DNA from: Cryptosporangium phraense
GTDB lineage: Bacteria > Actinomycetota > Actinomycetes > Mycobacteriales > Cryptosporangiaceae
Length of the DNA: 64,000 nucleotides
Direction of reading: 5' to 3'
Assembly (NCBI RefSeq): GCF_006912135.1
Contig: NZ_VIRS01000025.1
Span: 38,757 to 102,756, forward strand
This document shows, piece after piece, positions 63,298 to 64,000 of the stretch. The position numbers were made by a program, and so were the translations under genes. The notes beneath the pieces are model-generated. The model did no database searches. It worked only from the letters and a program-made list of their open reading frames with translations, and was not told the origin of the DNA. Position 1 is the first letter of the stretch; each line of letters starts with the position of its first letter.

Positions 63298-63984
63298 ATG
63301 GTGAAGGCGGTTCTGTTCGACTGGGGCGGCACGCTCACGCCGTGGCACACGATCGACGCGCGGGAGCTGTGGCTGCTGGTCGGTAACGAGTGCGGGGTGT
63401 CGGAGGAGCTCGTCGACGCGTTGCTGGCGGCCGAGAACGCGGCCTGGGTGCGGTCGCGTGACGAGCATCTGTCGGCCACGATGGCCGAGATCTGTGCGAC
63501 CGCGGGCATCGCGCTCACGGCCGAGCTCCTGGCCGCGCACGAGCGGCACTGGGAGCCGCACACGTACACCGACCCCGAGGCGCCGGAGATGCTCGGGGCG
63601 CTGCGCGAGCGGGGGATCCGGGTCGGGCTGCTGTCGAACACGCTCTGGAGCCGGGAGCACCACGAGCGGATCCTGGCCCGGGACGGCGTGCTGGAGCTGT
63701 TCGACGGGGCGGTGTACACGAGCGAGATTCCGTGGACCAAGCCGCACCCGGAGGCGTTCCGGGCCGCGATGGGGGCGGTGGGCGTGGAGGACGCGTCGGA
63801 GTGCGTGTATGTGGGGGATCGGTTGTTCGACGACATTTACGGGGCGCAGGCGGTGGGGATGCGGGCGGTGCATGTGCCGCACAGCGCGGTACCGGCGCAT
63901 CAGGTGGGGCACACGGTCGGGGAGCCGGATGCGGTGATTCAGCGGTTGTCGGAGTTGGTGGGGGTGGTCGATGGGTGGAGGTAG
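63298..63984 (+). CDS. HAD-superfamily hydrolase
   Basis: A 228-residue HAD protein: motif I FDWGGTL with nucleophile Asp, motif II GLLSNTLW, motif III Lys in WTKPHPEAF and motif IV YVGDRLFDDIYGA. Motif I has Gly where most HAD phosphatases have the second Asp (D-x-D); this DWGGT variant is frequent in a subgroup and may alter general acid catalysis. Substrate unknown. ATG at 63298, 50 nt after the MFS stop. The stop is inside the window. Confidence 0.9.
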   Translation: MVKAVLFDWGGTLTPWHTIDARELWLLVGNECGVSEELVDALLAAENAAWVRSRDEHLSATMAEICATAGIALTAELLAAHERHWEPHTYTDPEAPEMLGALRERGIRVGLLSNTLWSREHHERILARDGVLELFDGAVYTSEIPWTKPHPEAFRAAMGAVGVEDASECVYVGDRLFDDIYGAQAVGMRAVHVPHSAVPAHQVGHTVGEPDAVIQRLSELVGVVDGWR

Positions 63985-64000
63985 TTGCCGGCGTCAGCCG

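Overview
The window is very GC-rich with strong third-position G/C bias and many GTG starts. It reads as a chromosomal segment of an actinobacterium. Family content supports this: an actinobacterial-type UvrA, a glucosyl-3-phosphoglycerate synthase, a MptA/MptB-type alpha-1,6-mannosyltransferase, PASTA kinase, class II DAHP synthase and SirA-type sulfite reductase. Part of it (about 22.2-43 kb) holds scattered homologues of the Mycobacterium tuberculosis Rv2172c-Rv2179c neighbourhood: metF, polyprenyl synthase, mptA, Rv2175c-like, pknL, aroG and the Rv2179c-type exoribonuclease. Other genes are inserted among them. I cannot name the species. I saw no rRNA, tRNA, CRISPR array, insertion sequence or prophage.

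Layout. 0-0.9 kb: 3' part of a polyphosphate kinase 2 gene. 0.9-9.4 kb: a tightly coupled minus-strand operon of about ten genes, a Nit1C-type cluster (MSMEG_0565-0572 / Sll0783-0787 families). It contains an intact nitrilase followed by a tandem paralogue that has lost both the catalytic Cys and the catalytic Glu. 9.6-16.1 kb: a small membrane protein, a TPR protein, and two NarL-type histidine kinases around one response regulator; the kinase overlapping the regulator has a degenerate ATPase domain. 16.3-20 kb: MBL-fold hydrolase and uvrA. 20-20.95 kb: low-complexity DNA with no convincing gene.

20.95-34.8 kb: gpgS, 3'-5' exoribonuclease, a phosphofructokinase predicted to use pyrophosphate, a class II DAHP synthase coupled to a threonine aldolase with an amplified N-terminal motif, an unknown membrane protein, a SGNH hydrolase, bacterioferritin with its ferredoxin, a class I DAHP synthase behind an aromatic-rich leader peptide and hairpin, endonuclease IV, a PknL-like kinase and its Rv2175c-like partner. 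34.8-47.7 kb: carotenoid genes (crtYc, crtYd, crtB, crtI, a crtD-like desaturase, cruG-like and cruF genes, a crtA-like oxygenase), with mptA translationally embedded between crtI and crtB. Together they predict a glycosylated, hydroxylated, possibly ketolated monocyclic carotenoid.

47.7-51.5 kb: YbaK-type deacylase, membrane acyltransferase, HtrA-type protease. 51.5-58.3 kb: a divergent assimilatory sulfate module (cysH, a 56-aa zinc-ribbon protein and sulfite reductase on one strand; cysC, cysD, cysN and a sirohydrochlorin chelatase on the other). Each arm is preceded by a roughly 30-codon leader peptide with the same HVD...SAAC pattern. 58.3-64 kb: methionine aminopeptidase, YaaA, VIT1-type transporter, nucleotidyltransferase, MFS transporter and HAD hydrolase.

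Most likely to reward follow-up: the Nit1C operon with its pseudo-nitrilase, the paired cysteine leader peptides, the aromatic leader of aroF, and the carotenoid cluster containing mptA and a CrtA-like gene. All family assignments come from reading the protein sequences; no database search was run.
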